Source: Brevibacillus laterosporus (GTDB lineage Bacteria; Bacillota; Bacilli; Brevibacillales; Brevibacillaceae). From it: a stretch of DNA of 64,000 nucleotides. Under the pieces are notes generated by a model that searched no databases, was not told the DNA's origin, and saw only the letters and a list, made by a program, of their open reading frames with translations. A program made the translations under genes and the position numbers. The DNA lies in NCBI GenBank assembly GCA_007833815.1, contig CP033464.1, positions 2,303,501 to 2,367,500 on the forward strand, in the 5' to 3' direction. This document shows positions 45,690 through 55,702 of this stretch, piece by piece. How positions within the stretch are numbered: position 1 is the first letter of the stretch; every line of letters begins with the position of its first letter.

Positions 45690-46828
45690 CTAACGCAAAG
45701 GTAGCGGAGGCAGAAAACGAGAAGCCACTGCGTCATGGATATACAACCGGTTCCAACGCTACCGCCGCCACGAAAGCTTCCCTACTAGCTTTACTTAGTG
45801 GGGAAAAAGTTTCGGAGGTGGAAATTCTTTTGCCCAATAAGGATCGAGTTACCTTTCAGATGGTGTCTCAGGAACGCGGAGAGAACTGGGTGGAGACTGG
45901 CATCATTAAAGATGGTGGTGATGATCCAGATGCCACACATAAGGCCCTTATTCTGTCACGTGTTTCTTGGCACGATGATAGCGGCATTCATTTGGATGGT
46001 GGAGTAGGCGTCGGTAGGGTTACGAAGCCTGGCTTACCTATTCCAGTTGGTGAAGCAGCGATTAATCCTGTTCCAAGAAAAATGATTAAGGGTGTTGCCC
46101 AAGAGCTTTTGGATCAATACGGTCTTGAGGATCGTGGTGTCAGCATCGTCATTTCGGTTCCAGACGGAGAAGAGATTGCTAAGAAAACGTTGAATGGACG
46201 ACTGGGAATCGTTGGTGGCATCTCCATATTGGGCACGCGAGGAACGGTCGTTCCATTTTCAACTGCTGCTTACAAAGCATCTGTGGCTCAAGCTATTAAA
46301 GTAGCTAAGGCAAGTAACTGCAAAGCTATTGCGATTACAACAGGCGGACGTAGCGAGAAAACGGCGATGGAGCATTATCCAGATTGGGCAGAGGAATCGT
46401 TTATTCAGATGGGAGATTTTGTTGGATTTAGTGCACTCCTTGGCAAAAAACAAGGATTTACTCACATCGCAATGGTTGGGATGATGGGTAAGCTGTCCAA
46501 GGTTGCCCAAGGCGCTATGATGGTGCATTCCAAAGGGTCTGCTGTTGATTTTCAATTTTTGGCGGACGTAGCGCGAGAAATAGGTGCGAGTGAAGAGCAT
46601 ATAGAGGAGATAGAGGGAGCCAACACGGCCATGCAGGTGGGCGAAATCATGAGCCAAGCGGGACACACCGCTTTTTTTGAGTTATTGGCATACAAATGCT
46701 CTGAACAAATCAATAAGCACGTCGGGGGAGGCATGGTTATAGAAACCGTGCTAACCACGTTGAAAGGCGAACTGTTGGGAAAGGCGGTAGTAGATGACAC
46801 AGGTAACGATAATCGGGATCGGGGATGA
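45686..46828 (+). CDS. cbiD: Cobalt-precorrin-5B C1-methyltransferase
   Basis: The 380-residue protein has the CbiD opening RHGYTTGSNATAATKAS and the conserved KDGGDDPDATH, GVGVGRVTKPGLPIPVGE, and GRLGIVGGISILGTRG. It methylates C1 of the corrin ring with SAM using a fold different from the other methyltransferases. It is translationally coupled to cbiC (ATGA) and overlaps the cbiET start by 35 bases. No break in the family motifs is seen. Confidence 0.95.
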   Translation: MTNAKVAEAENEKPLRHGYTTGSNATAATKASLLALLSGEKVSEVEILLPNKDRVTFQMVSQERGENWVETGIIKDGGDDPDATHKALILSRVSWHDDSGIHLDGGVGVGRVTKPGLPIPVGEAAINPVPRKMIKGVAQELLDQYGLEDRGVSIVISVPDGEEIAKKTLNGRLGIVGGISILGTRGTVVPFSTAAYKASVAQAIKVAKASNCKAIAITTGGRSEKTAMEHYPDWAEESFIQMGDFVGFSALLGKKQGFTHIAMVGMMGKLSKVAQGAMMVHSKGSAVDFQFLADVAREIGASEEHIEEIEGANTAMQVGEIMSQAGHTAFFELLAYKCSEQINKHVGGGMVIETVLTTLKGELLGKAVVDDTGNDNRDRG

Positions 46829-48047
46829 TGGGGCCCAGGGCTTATTTCCCCAAGCTGTTGATCTAATTAAACAAGCCCAATTGCTGGTAGGAGGAGAACG
46901 ACATTTAGCGTTTTTCCCAGACCTTAACTGCGAGCGCTATGCTTTGAAAAATGGTGTTGTAGCAGCAATTGATGAAATAAAACAAGCGCTAGTAGCAGGT
47001 AAGAAGGTTGTAGTGCTTGCTTCTGGAGACCCATTGTTTTATGGAATTGGAGGCTTACTCACACGCAAACTCGGTCGTGAAGTTGTGCAAGTAGTACCGC
47101 ATTTGAGTAGCTTGCAGCTTGCCTTTAGCAAAATGAAGGAAGCCTGGCAGGATGCTCATATCGACAGTGTACACGGTCGTCCGATGTTGGGATTGGCACA
47201 GCGCATTAATGGCAAGACCAAGGTAGCCTTATTAACCGATAAGGACAATACTCCAGCAAAAGTGGCTCAGTATCTCCTACAATTTGGTATGGATGAATAT
47301 GAAGCGTTTGTAGCTGAGCGATTGGGAAATACAGAAGAACGATGTCGATGGTTTACGCTTGTTGAGTTGGCAGAGACAGAGTGTGATCCGTTGAATGTGA
47401 TGATTCTAAAAAGAAAAGAAAATGCCTCAGTTGTAAATTGGACGTTGGGCATTCCTGATGAGGAATTTGCCCAACGTAAACCAGACAAAGGGCTGATTAC
47501 AAAAAAAGAAGTGCGGGTTGCTAGCCTGGCAGAGTTGCAGATAAAACCTGATAGCATCGTCTGGGACGTCGGAACAGCGACCGGTTCAGTGGCGATAGAA
47601 GCAGCGAAGCTAGCACCTTTAGGAGCTGTGTATGCTGTAGAGAAAAATGAGCCAGATCTGGAAAATGCTCGCGCTAATATGTACAAGTTTCGTACAGATC
47701 TGACACTAGTTCATGCAAAAGCTCCGGCTGGGATGGATGAATTTCCTGATCCAGATGCTATCTTTGTTGGAGGAAGCGGAGGAGAGCTGACGGAGTTAAT
47801 CCAGCTATTCGCTAAGCGCCTGCGCCCCGATGGACGTGTAGTAATCAACGCTGTTACCATCGAGAATCTAGCAGATGCGATGCAGGCTTGCAAAGCAGTA
47901 GGTTTTGACGTGTCAGTTACGATGTTGCAGGTGTCACGCAGTAAACCGATTTTGCATTTGACCAGACTTGAAGGATTAAATCCTGTCTATATCATTACTG
48001 CCAAACAGAAAGCTAAGGAGGAGAATAAAGATGAGCAACATGACTAA
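46794..48047 (+). CDS. cbiET: Fused CbiE-CbiT: cobalt-precorrin-7 C5- and C15-methyltransferase/decarboxylase
   Basis: The 417-residue protein joins two enzymes. The N-terminal half (about 1-200) is a CbiE tetrapyrrole methylase (VTIIGIGDDGAQGL, ASGDPLFYGIGGLL), and the C-terminal half (about 215-410) a CbiT class I methyltransferase with VWDVGTATGSVAIEAAKLA. It methylates C5 and C15 and removes the acetate carboxyl. CobL of the aerobic pathway has the same fusion. It overlaps cbiD by 35 bases and cbiL by 17, both signs of tight coupling. Confidence 0.93.
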   Translation: MTQVTIIGIGDDGAQGLFPQAVDLIKQAQLLVGGERHLAFFPDLNCERYALKNGVVAAIDEIKQALVAGKKVVVLASGDPLFYGIGGLLTRKLGREVVQVVPHLSSLQLAFSKMKEAWQDAHIDSVHGRPMLGLAQRINGKTKVALLTDKDNTPAKVAQYLLQFGMDEYEAFVAERLGNTEERCRWFTLVELAETECDPLNVMILKRKENASVVNWTLGIPDEEFAQRKPDKGLITKKEVRVASLAELQIKPDSIVWDVGTATGSVAIEAAKLAPLGAVYAVEKNEPDLENARANMYKFRTDLTLVHAKAPAGMDEFPDPDAIFVGGSGGELTELIQLFAKRLRPDGRVVINAVTIENLADAMQACKAVGFDVSVTMLQVSRSKPILHLTRLEGLNPVYIITAKQKAKEENKDEQHD

Positions 48048-48816
48048 TACAACGAATACTGCTCTTGAAAATCATGAAAACACACTAACAAACCCCCAGG
48101 TGAATACCTCTGTCGGGACTTTATATGGCATTGGAATTGGTCCTGGTGATCCTGAACTTATTACAGTCAAAGCATTTCGTCTTATGAAAGAAGCAGATGT
48201 AATCGCTTATCCTAAAAAGCGTAAAAGTGGCAAAAGCTATGCACTGACCATTGTAGAACAATATACCGAGGGTCTGTCAAAAGAGTTGCTTGGGTTAATT
48301 TTCCCAATGACAAAAGAAGAGAGCGTTCTGAAGAAACAGTGGACTCAGACTGTATCTCAGGTTTGGGAGAAGCTATCACAAGGAAAAAATGTGGTATTCG
48401 TCACAGAAGGAGACCCTAATTTATATAGTACGTTTATCCACATGGCCCGCCTTATGAATCAATTGCATCCAGAAGTGCCGGTTGTAACAGTTCCAGGTAT
48501 TTCCTCAGTGCTAGGAGCGGCTGCACAGCTGGGTATTCCATTGGCTGACGGAGATGAGCAGGTTGGTATCATACCAGCAACCGAAGATCGAGAATCAATG
48601 CGCCTAGTATTAGAGCATCATGATACTGTCATTTTCTTGAAAGTAGCTAAAGTGTTAGATATGATGATTGGCTTGTTAGAGGAGCTAGGTATGTCAGACT
48701 GTGCGTCTGTAATTACCAAGGTGACATCTGGTGAAGAAACGATCTGGAAAGACGTGCGCCAGTTAAAAGGAAAAGAGCTAGAGTATCTTACACTAATGGT
48801 GGTACGGAAGGGATGA
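48031..48816 (+). CDS. cbiL: Cobalt-factor II C20-methyltransferase
   Basis: The 261-residue methyltransferase has TLYGIGIGPGDPELITVKA, KRKSGKSYALTI and FVTEGDPNLYSTFIHMARL with VPGISSVLGAAAQLGIPL. These are CbiL/CobI features. It acts right after cobalt insertion. About 20 residues of polar, Asn/Thr-rich extension precede the enzyme core. Candidate starts are ATG 48031 (AAGGAGGAG before it) and later in-frame ATG; the first is preferred. Confidence 0.93.
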   Translation: MSNMTNTTNTALENHENTLTNPQVNTSVGTLYGIGIGPGDPELITVKAFRLMKEADVIAYPKKRKSGKSYALTIVEQYTEGLSKELLGLIFPMTKEESVLKKQWTQTVSQVWEKLSQGKNVVFVTEGDPNLYSTFIHMARLMNQLHPEVPVVTVPGISSVLGAAAQLGIPLADGDEQVGIIPATEDRESMRLVLEHHDTVIFLKVAKVLDMMIGLLEELGMSDCASVITKVTSGEETIWKDVRQLKGKELEYLTLMVVRKG

Positions 48817-49643
48817 GTGACATGAACAAACCGAACGAAAAAATTACAAATACTGGGCTTGAGCCTATGGTCTATATCGTAGGAGCAGGGCCGGGAGATC
48901 CCGATCTGATCACAGTAAAAGGACTAACCATTCTACAAACAGCAGATGTTGTGATTTATACAGATTCTTTAGTAAACGATGAATTGATAGCTCGCGCCAA
49001 ACCCGAAGCAGAAGTAATCAAAAGTGCAGGACTTGCTCTTGATGAAATGGTGGAAATGATGGTGGAGCGAGTACGGGCAGGTAAAAGCGTCGCTCGCGTA
49101 CATACAGGAGATCCTGCGGTGTACGGTGCAATTTTGGAACAGATGGTTTTGATGAAAAAAGCAGAAGTTGCCTTTACCATCGTTCCGGGAGTTAGTTCTG
49201 TATTTGCGGCTGCCGCAGCACTGCAAGCGGAGTTAACGGTACCTGAATTGACTCAAACTCTCATCCTAACACGGGCAGAGGGACGTACACCTGTACCAGA
49301 TCGTGAGCAGTTAAAAGAGCTTGCTAGCCACCACTGTACACTTGCACTTTATTTAAGTGCTACGTTGACCAAAAAAGTGGTACGTGAGCTAGTAGAAGCT
49401 GGCTGGAGCGAACAAACTCCTGTAGCTGTTGTACAGAGAGCATCATGGCCAGATCAAAAAATCGTCCGTACAACCCTAGAGCATTTAGACAAAGATATGG
49501 CAGCAAACGGCATTCGTAGCCATGCTATGATCTTAGCTGGTTGGGCACTTGACCCTATGCTCCATGAGTCATCTGAACATCGCTCTAAGCTGTATGATAA
49601 GACCTTTACACATCGATTCCGCAAAGGAGTGACTAATGGATGA
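48813..49643 (+). CDS. cbiF: Cobalt-precorrin-4 C11-methyltransferase
   Basis: The 276-residue protein has the tetrapyrrole methylase motifs of CbiF/CobM: VYIVGAGPGDPDLITVKGL, DSLVNDELIA and RVHTGDPAVYGAILEQM, plus VPGVSSVFAAAAAL and LILTRAEGRTPVP. The last is specific to the C11 enzyme. It starts at the ATGA overlap with cbiL, with an alternative ATG 9 bases later; GGAAGGG serves as the ribosome site. It feeds CbiG. Confidence 0.94.
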   Translation: MSDMNKPNEKITNTGLEPMVYIVGAGPGDPDLITVKGLTILQTADVVIYTDSLVNDELIARAKPEAEVIKSAGLALDEMVEMMVERVRAGKSVARVHTGDPAVYGAILEQMVLMKKAEVAFTIVPGVSSVFAAAAALQAELTVPELTQTLILTRAEGRTPVPDREQLKELASHHCTLALYLSATLTKKVVRELVEAGWSEQTPVAVVQRASWPDQKIVRTTLEHLDKDMAANGIRSHAMILAGWALDPMLHESSEHRSKLYDKTFTHRFRKGVTNG

Positions 49644-50854
49644 GTGAGGGTACGGAAGTTGGAGTAGGCGTAGGAATGAAGGCAGGAGCCGAAGCAATCA
49701 CCGTAACCGCTGGACGTACTCCAAGCGAAATCGTGCACAATTCAGAGCAATTGCCATACGCGATTGTCGCCATTACCAAGCATGGGGTGGAAAAAGCGCG
49801 TCACTTACACCAGGTTTTACCTGGCTCTCATTTATACTACATGGAAAAATTCATGGTAGGAGATGAGCAAGAACGAGATATCCGCATGTTTACAGGTTCA
49901 GTTCGTCTATTATTTGCCGATTTGTTTAAAAAATATAATGGGCTTATCTTTTTCATCTCTCTTGGAGCTGTTGTTCGGATGATGGCTCCGGTTTTGCAAG
50001 ATAAAAAAGTAGACCCGGGTGTTGTGGTCGTTGATGATCGTGGGGAGAACGTCATCAGTGTTTTATCAGGACACTTGGGCGGTGCCAATGAATTGACTCG
50101 TGAACTGGCGCGATTACTTGACGCTAATCCAGTGATTACTACGGCATCAGATGTGCAGAAAACGATTCCTGTAGACTTGTTCGGACGTGGATTCGGCTGG
50201 GAGCTGGATAGCTTTGAGAAGGTAACACCCGTAAGTGCTAGCGTGGTTAATGAAGAAAAAGTAGCCATTATCCAAGAAGCAGGCGAAAGAGGTTGGTGGC
50301 CTTACCCGGATAAGCCATTGCCAGGGCATTTTCAGGTGTATCATTCCATAGCTGAGGCTTGGGATGATACATTTCAGGGGGCACTTGTAATTACGCCACG
50401 GTTATTGACAGTTGAGGAGCAGGCACGCTTTTTAGTAAATGGTGTTGTCTATCGTCCAAAAACCATTGTGCTTGGTATTGGTTGTAATCGTGGAACATCA
50501 GCGGAAGAAATCGAACAGGTCATTCTGCAAGCTTTGGCTGAACAACACCTCTCTGTGAAAAGCGTCCGCAATATCGCAACCATTACGTTAAAACAAGACG
50601 AAGCGGGACTCTTAGCTGTTTGCCAGAAATATGGTTGGACACTAGTTGCCTATACGCCGGAGCAATTAAATGAAATGCCAATGACAGAACGTTCGGAAAC
50701 GGTCTATAAATTTACTGGTGCTTATGGAGTAAGTGAACCTGCCGCGTTGCGTTCCGCAGAGGCAGAAGCACCTTTTTTGGCAAAACAAAAAAGCGGCAAT
50801 GTAACCTTGTCCATCGCTTTGGTTAACGGAGGGGGTATTGTACATGGGGGATAA
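49640..50854 (+). CDS. cbiG: Cobalt-precorrin-5A hydrolase
   Basis: The 404-residue protein is CbiG, which opens the delta-lactone and releases acetaldehyde. It has the central motif IFFISLGAVVRMMAPVLQDKK followed by VVVDDRGENVISVLSGHLGGANE, then a C-terminal domain with LGIGCNRGTSAEEIEQVI. The extra N-terminal 35 residues (Gly-, Thr- and Glu-rich) are not part of the usual core, and a later start is conceivable. AAAGGAG precedes the ATG, which lies in the cbiF stop overlap. Confidence 0.93.
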   Translation: MSEGTEVGVGVGMKAGAEAITVTAGRTPSEIVHNSEQLPYAIVAITKHGVEKARHLHQVLPGSHLYYMEKFMVGDEQERDIRMFTGSVRLLFADLFKKYNGLIFFISLGAVVRMMAPVLQDKKVDPGVVVVDDRGENVISVLSGHLGGANELTRELARLLDANPVITTASDVQKTIPVDLFGRGFGWELDSFEKVTPVSASVVNEEKVAIIQEAGERGWWPYPDKPLPGHFQVYHSIAEAWDDTFQGALVITPRLLTVEEQARFLVNGVVYRPKTIVLGIGCNRGTSAEEIEQVILQALAEQHLSVKSVRNIATITLKQDEAGLLAVCQKYGWTLVAYTPEQLNEMPMTERSETVYKFTGAYGVSEPAALRSAEAEAPFLAKQKSGNVTLSIALVNGGGIVHGG

Positions 50855-52283
50855 GGGACAGACTCATCACCATCCACGCATCGTGTTGGGGGGAACCAGT
50901 AGCGGAGCAGGCAAAACAACATTATCAATCGGATTGATGTCGGCCTTGCGTAAGCGAGGGCTCCATGTTCAAGGATTTAAAGTGGGTCCTGACTACATTG
51001 ATCCTACTTATCATACAGCGGCGACTGGCAGAGTATCTCGTAATTTGGATACATGGATGATGTCACCACAAGTCATGCAAGAGGTTTTTCTGCGTGGAAG
51101 CGAGTCAGCTGATATTAGCTTGATTGAAGGGGTTATGGGTTTTTATGATGGAAAAGACCCGCTCAGCAATCAAGGTAGTACAGCAGAAATTAGTCTGTTA
51201 TTACAAGCACCAGTAATTCTGGTGCTTGACGTGAAGGCGATGGCTCGCAGTGCGGCAGCGATTGTCAAAGGATTTCAAGCGCTGGAGCCGGCTGTACAAA
51301 TCGCTGGTGTCATTGCGAATCGATGTGGGAGCGCTAACCATTTTCGCTTGGTGAAAGCGGCTGTTGAACAAATGTGCGATGTACCAGTGGTCGGGTATTT
51401 ACCAAATGATCCAGCCCTACAAGTACCTGAACGTCATCTTGGGCTTATTCCCGCTATTGAACGTGGGGAGATGGAACCGTGGTTCGACCTGTTAGCCGAG
51501 AAAATAGAAGCGACAGTTGATTTGGATTTATTGCTGAAATTGGCAAGTGGAGCACCGGCTCTAGCAGAACCTACGGAAAAATTGTTAGTTGGTCCCTCTA
51601 ATACCTCAACCGATCTATCTCCTGTGAAATTGGCTGTGGCAAAAGATGAAGCTTTTAACTTTTATTATCAGGAAAATCTAGAGCTACTAGAAGCGTATGG
51701 AGCCGAACTCTGTTATTTTAGCCCACTACATGGGGAGCTTCCCCCGATTGATGCTGATGGACTTTATATTGGCGGTGGCTTCCCTGAGGAATTTGCCGAA
51801 CGACTTTCACAGTGGACAAAAGAACGGCAAACCTTGCATTCCATGATAGAAAGTGGGCTACCTACTTTTGCAGAATGCGGCGGTTTCATGTACCTGTGTC
51901 AGTCCATTACAAATCGAGCTGGACAAAAGCATGAGATGGTGGGCGTCATTCCTTATGAAGTGGAGATGCAACAGAAGCTGGCAGCGCTTGGTTATCGGGA
52001 AGCGGTTGCCGAACGTGATTCCTTGTTACTTTTAGCAGGTGAGACGGCTCGTGGGCATGAGTTCCATTACTCTAAAATAACCGAGGAGACTACTGAGCAT
52101 CATGCGTATGAAGTGAAGGGAATGCGAGGCTTGAAAAAGGAAGGCTACGCCAAAGGTAATTTGCTGGCGGGTTATACACATTTGCATTTTGCTTCTCAAC
52201 CAGGAATGATTAAGCGCTGGTTAGATACATGCAGGAAGTATACATCAGGTAAATCAACTGAACTAGGGACTAGCTTACTGTAA
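50844..52283 (+). CDS. cbiA: Cobyrinic acid a,c-diamide synthase
   Basis: The 479-residue amidotransferase has an N-terminal P-loop ATPase domain (GGTSSGAGKTTLSIGLM, then VGPDYIDPTYHTAATGR and IEGVMGFYDG) and a C-terminal class I glutamine amidotransferase domain, with nucleophile C345 in FAECGGFMYL and a late HFHY-like segment. It amidates the a and c side chains of cobyrinic acid. The start is ATG 50844 with GGAGGGGG 8 bases upstream; the TTG at 50838 is too close to it. It overlaps the cbiG end. Confidence 0.95.
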   Translation: MGDKGQTHHHPRIVLGGTSSGAGKTTLSIGLMSALRKRGLHVQGFKVGPDYIDPTYHTAATGRVSRNLDTWMMSPQVMQEVFLRGSESADISLIEGVMGFYDGKDPLSNQGSTAEISLLLQAPVILVLDVKAMARSAAAIVKGFQALEPAVQIAGVIANRCGSANHFRLVKAAVEQMCDVPVVGYLPNDPALQVPERHLGLIPAIERGEMEPWFDLLAEKIEATVDLDLLLKLASGAPALAEPTEKLLVGPSNTSTDLSPVKLAVAKDEAFNFYYQENLELLEAYGAELCYFSPLHGELPPIDADGLYIGGGFPEEFAERLSQWTKERQTLHSMIESGLPTFAECGGFMYLCQSITNRAGQKHEMVGVIPYEVEMQQKLAALGYREAVAERDSLLLLAGETARGHEFHYSKITEETTEHHAYEVKGMRGLKKEGYAKGNLLAGYTHLHFASQPGMIKRWLDTCRKYTSGKSTELGTSLL

Positions 52284-52321
52284 GAAGGGTGAAAGTGAAT
52301 CAGCAGGAGGGAAGCAAAACC

Positions 52322-52981
52322 ATGTCTCAACAGAATGACGTGAATCAAGCACATAGCCAAACGCAAAGCCAAAATCAATCAACGGTAGCGGTTCCAGTGG
52401 AATCGCTTGATGAACTACAGCAAAAAGACAGCTCGAAAGAAAGAGCTGAACGACGCGGCCTGTTTTTAATGTATACAGGTGATGGTAAGGGAAAGACAAC
52501 AGCGGCTTTAGGTGTTAGCCTGCGTGCCTTGGGACGGGGCATGAACGTTTCGTTTCTTCAATTTATTAAATCTCCGCAACGATCCTATGGTGAGGCATTG
52601 TCCATGCGTAAATTAGGGATGGAGATGCAACAGCTCGGGATTGGATTTACTTGGACCAAGACACCGGAAGAGCATCGTGAGGCTTTAAAAAAAGCATGGA
52701 CATTGGCGAAAGCGAAATTAAGCGATTCAACAATTGACTTATTAGTATTGGATGAATTAAATAATGCATTAGCAATCTCTACGTTCCCCATTGAAGATGT
52801 TATGCCACTAGTAGAAGTGGTGGAGGCCATCAAAAATCGTCCTACCAATATGCATCTGGTAATCACAGGTCGTAGTGCTAAAACGGAACTGATAGAACTA
52901 GCAGATTTGGTCTCTACCATTGAGCCGTCTAAGCACTATTATAATGAAGGAATTCCTGCAGTAAAAGGTTTGGAATTTTAG
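52322..52981 (+). CDS. cobO: Corrinoid adenosyltransferase (CobO/BtuR type)
   Basis: The 219-residue protein contains the P-loop YTGDGKGKTTAALG (51-60 and beyond), SLRALGRGMNV, and LLVLDELNNAL, the core of CobO/BtuR. It transfers adenosyl from ATP to Co(I) of cobyrinic acid diamide. A Gln/Ser-rich N-terminal extension of about 45 residues precedes the core. The start is ATG 52322, with GGAGGG upstream; an in-frame GTG at 52289 lacks a site. It sits between cbiA and cbiP, as expected. Confidence 0.93.
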   Translation: MSQQNDVNQAHSQTQSQNQSTVAVPVESLDELQQKDSSKERAERRGLFLMYTGDGKGKTTAALGVSLRALGRGMNVSFLQFIKSPQRSYGEALSMRKLGMEMQQLGIGFTWTKTPEEHREALKKAWTLAKAKLSDSTIDLLVLDELNNALAISTFPIEDVMPLVEVVEAIKNRPTNMHLVITGRSAKTELIELADLVSTIEPSKHYYNEGIPAVKGLEF

Positions 52982-52996
52982 AGAGGAAGTGCTTAC

Positions 52997-54607
52997 ATGC
53001 AAGCAAAGGCCATCATGATAGTCGGCACAGCCTCAGATGTGGGGAAAAGTTTAATCTGTACAGCCTTGTGTCGTATCTTTGCCAATCGAGGATATCGGGT
53101 AGCACCGTTTAAATCGCAAAATATGGCCCTTAACTCCTATGTAACAAAAGATGGTAAGGAAATCGGACGTGCTCAGGGCGTGCAGGCAGAGGCAGCACGA
53201 GTAATGGCTACAACTGATATGAATCCCATCTTGTTAAAACCAAAACAAGATATGGTTGCCGAGATTATTGTACACGGCAAGCGATATGCTGATATGGATG
53301 CAAGAGAATACCGAGAGAATTATGTGGAACAAGCTATGCCGATTGTTAAGGAAGCTTTGGCACGTTTACAAAACGAGTACGATGTTCTCATTTTAGAAGG
53401 GGCGGGTAGCCCTGCGGAGATTAATCTGAAGGACCGAGATATTGCCAACATGCGAATGGCTCATCTGGCAGATGCCGATGTGATTTTGGTTGCAGATATT
53501 GAACGTGGTGGAGTATTTGCCTCTATTATTGGGACACTAGCATTACTAGATGATGCGGAACGGGCAAGAATTAAAGGTTTTATCATTAACAAATTTAGGG
53601 GAAGACGCGATTTGTTGGACGATGGAGTGGAGTGGTTGGAACAGAAAACGGGTATCCCTGTTTTGGCCGTTTTACCCTACATGGAGGTTGAAATTGAGGC
53701 GGAAGATTCGCTAGCCTTATCCTCGCTTCGCTTTAAACAACCACAACTAGAGGAATTTCCTATCGATATCGCTATTCTTCGTTTGCCACGTATTTCGAAT
53801 TTTACCGATTTTGATCCGTTGTTTGATGAACCAGAAACAGGCGTGCGATACGTACGTAATCGACGTGAGCTAGGACAACCCGATCTTGTGATTATTCCGG
53901 GTACAAAAAATACGGTAGATGACCTAGCGTGGCTGGAACAGGAAGGTATCGTTGAGGCCCTACATCAATTGCATAGTTCAGGTACGAGGATGTTTGGAAT
54001 TTGTGGAGGCTTTCAAATGTTGGGTGAAAAGTTACTTGACCCAGACGGCGTAGAAGGGGACGGTAGTGCCCAAGAATGTGCTGGATTAGGCTTCCTACCT
54101 GTTGAAACGACATTTTGTCAGGAGAAACGAACCGTGCAAGTTAGCGGAGAGTTGCATCCAAAGGCACAGGAAATGCTGGGACTGCGGATTGTTGAAGTTG
54201 ACCACGAGCAGGAGCATACCACCATGGAACAGGAAAGTAACTCGAAGAAAAGCCAGACTCTTCAAACACAAGTAACAGGATATGAAATTCATCTAGGAGA
54301 GACCTGTATAACGGATCGCTCCAGTTCTCCTTTCATTGTCTTACAGGACGGAAAACAGGACGGGGCCATTTCTAAAAATGGAAGAGCTAGTGGCACATAC
54401 CTGCATGGGATTTTTCATAATCGACATTTTACCAGACAAGTCATTAATCTATTACGGCAGGAAAAAGGGTTACCGATCTTTACAGAAGAGGTCGTCACCG
54501 AGCAGATGAGACGTGAAAAAGCTTATGATCAACTAGGACAGCACGTGGAAAGCCACTTAAATATTAGTCATCTAGAAGCCTGGTTTGCAAAGAAAGATAC
54601 TAATTAA
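52997..54607 (+). CDS. cbiP: Cobyric acid synthase
   Basis: The 536-residue enzyme amidates four side chains to give adenosylcobyric acid. The N-terminal domain has [36 protein letters not shown] and [11 protein letters not shown]. The glutaminase domain has nucleophile C336 in [12 protein letters not shown] and a histidine in [20 protein letters not shown] precedes the ATG. About 35 residues near 395-415 form a Glu/Ser/Gln-rich insertion. It is the last biosynthetic gene before the transporter genes. Confidence 0.96.
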   Translation: MQAKAIMIVGTASDVGKSLICTALCRIFANRGYRVAPFKSQNMALNSYVTKDGKEIGRAQGVQAEAARVMATTDMNPILLKPKQDMVAEIIVHGKRYADMDAREYRENYVEQAMPIVKEALARLQNEYDVLILEGAGSPAEINLKDRDIANMRMAHLADADVILVADIERGGVFASIIGTLALLDDAERARIKGFIINKFRGRRDLLDDGVEWLEQKTGIPVLAVLPYMEVEIEAEDSLALSSLRFKQPQLEEFPIDIAILRLPRISNFTDFDPLFDEPETGVRYVRNRRELGQPDLVIIPGTKNTVDDLAWLEQEGIVEALHQLHSSGTRMFGICGGFQMLGEKLLDPDGVEGDGSAQECAGLGFLPVETTFCQEKRTVQVSGELHPKAQEMLGLRIVEVDHEQEHTTMEQESNSKKSQTLQTQVTGYEIHLGETCITDRSSSPFIVLQDGKQDGAISKNGRASGTYLHGIFHNRHFTRQVINLLRQEKGLPIFTEEVVTEQMRREKAYDQLGQHVESHLNISHLEAWFAKKDTN

Positions 54608-54626
54608 TTTCCAAAGGATGATGAAC

Positions 54627-55394
54627 ATGAACTGGAAATGGGTAGCAAGTAGCCGTTTGTTATGGTTATTGCCTGTGTTTGCTCTGTATTTTCTTGTGAA
54701 TTCCCCTGAAAGTGCCTATGCTATGCATATTGCAGAAGGCTTCTTGCCTATCAAATGGGCGATCTTTTGGTGGGTAGTGTTTGTCCCGTTCTTTATCTGG
54801 GGACTTCGCTCCTTAATACGTTTGACGAACGACAAACCACAAGTGAAATTGTTATTAGCCTTGGCTGGTGCATTTAGCTTTGTATTATCCGCGCTTAAAA
54901 TTCCATCCGTAACAGGTAGTAGCTCTCATCCAACAGGTACGGGACTTGGGGCCGTGTTATTCGGACCGCAAATTATGAGTGTTTTAGGTAGTATCGTCCT
55001 GCTATTCCAAGCGATTTTACTTGCTCATGGAGGATTGACCACATTAGGAGCCAACGCTTTTTCTATGGCTGTTGTGGGACCATTTGTCGGCTATGGCATT
55101 TATCGTTTACTAAATGGTATGCAGGTCAAGCAGGGAGTTAGCATTTTTTTCGCAGCTGCCTTGGCTGATTTAGCTACCTACATCACTACTTCGGTTCAAT
55201 TATCATTGGCCTTTCCAGCGGCTACCGGTGGATTTGTAGCTGCATTCATAAAGTTTGGAACTATTTTTGCCGTCACCCAGATTCCGTTAGCCATTTGTGA
55301 GGGATTACTTACTGTAGTCGTGTGGAACTGGATTAGCGCGTATAACCGTCAAGAATTGCAAATGTTACTGAGCTTGCGAGGAGGTGCCAAATAA
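54627..55394 (+). CDS. cbiM: Cobalt ECF transporter component CbiM
   Basis: The 255-residue membrane protein has a cleavable signal-like N-terminus followed by the CbiM hallmark [17 protein letters not shown], whose newly exposed Met-His-Ile N-terminus binds Co2+ in this family. About six further helices follow, with [17 protein letters not shown] and [19 protein letters not shown]. The start is ATG 54627, with AAAGGA upstream, the last of three clustered in-frame ATGs. It is followed directly by cbiN with a one-base overlap. Together with CbiN, CbiQ and CbiO it imports cobalt. Confidence 0.95.
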   Translation: MNWKWVASSRLLWLLPVFALYFLVNSPESAYAMHIAEGFLPIKWAIFWWVVFVPFFIWGLRSLIRLTNDKPQVKLLLALAGAFSFVLSALKIPSVTGSSSHPTGTGLGAVLFGPQIMSVLGSIVLLFQAILLAHGGLTTLGANAFSMAVVGPFVGYGIYRLLNGMQVKQGVSIFFAAALADLATYITTSVQLSLAFPAATGGFVAAFIKFGTIFAVTQIPLAICEGLLTVVVWNWISAYNRQELQMLLSLRGGAK

Positions 55395-55702
55395 TGAAAC
55401 AAGTAGCGAAATGGAAAAACTTATTGTTACTTGCCCTCGTGGTGGTTATTGCTGTCATTCCACTGATGATGATCAAAGACTCGGAATTTGGAGGAGCAGA
55501 TGGTCAGGCTGAGGAAGCGATTCAGGAACTGGCTCCCGAGTATGAGCCTTGGTTTCAACCGTTGATGGAAGTGCCTGGCTCCGAAACGGAGAGCTTGTTG
55601 TTCGCAGTTCAGGCAGCTATTGGAGCTGGTGTGATTGGTTATGCAATTGGATTTTTTAAAGGTCGCAAAAAGAGCGAAGCGGCGCCCGAAGTACAAGAAT
55701 GA
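55394..55702 (+). CDS. cbiN: Cobalt transport protein CbiN
   Basis: The 102-residue protein has two membrane helices (LLLLALVVVIAVIPLMMI and AAIGAGVIGYAIGFF) with an extracytoplasmic loop DSEFGGADGQAEEAI between them, typical of CbiN. It is the small accessory of CbiM. Its start and end overlap the neighbouring genes by one and four bases, consistent with a coupled cbiMNQO unit. Confidence 0.95.
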   Translation: MKQVAKWKNLLLLALVVVIAVIPLMMIKDSEFGGADGQAEEAIQELAPEYEPWFQPLMEVPGSETESLLFAVQAAIGAGVIGYAIGFFKGRKKSEAAPEVQE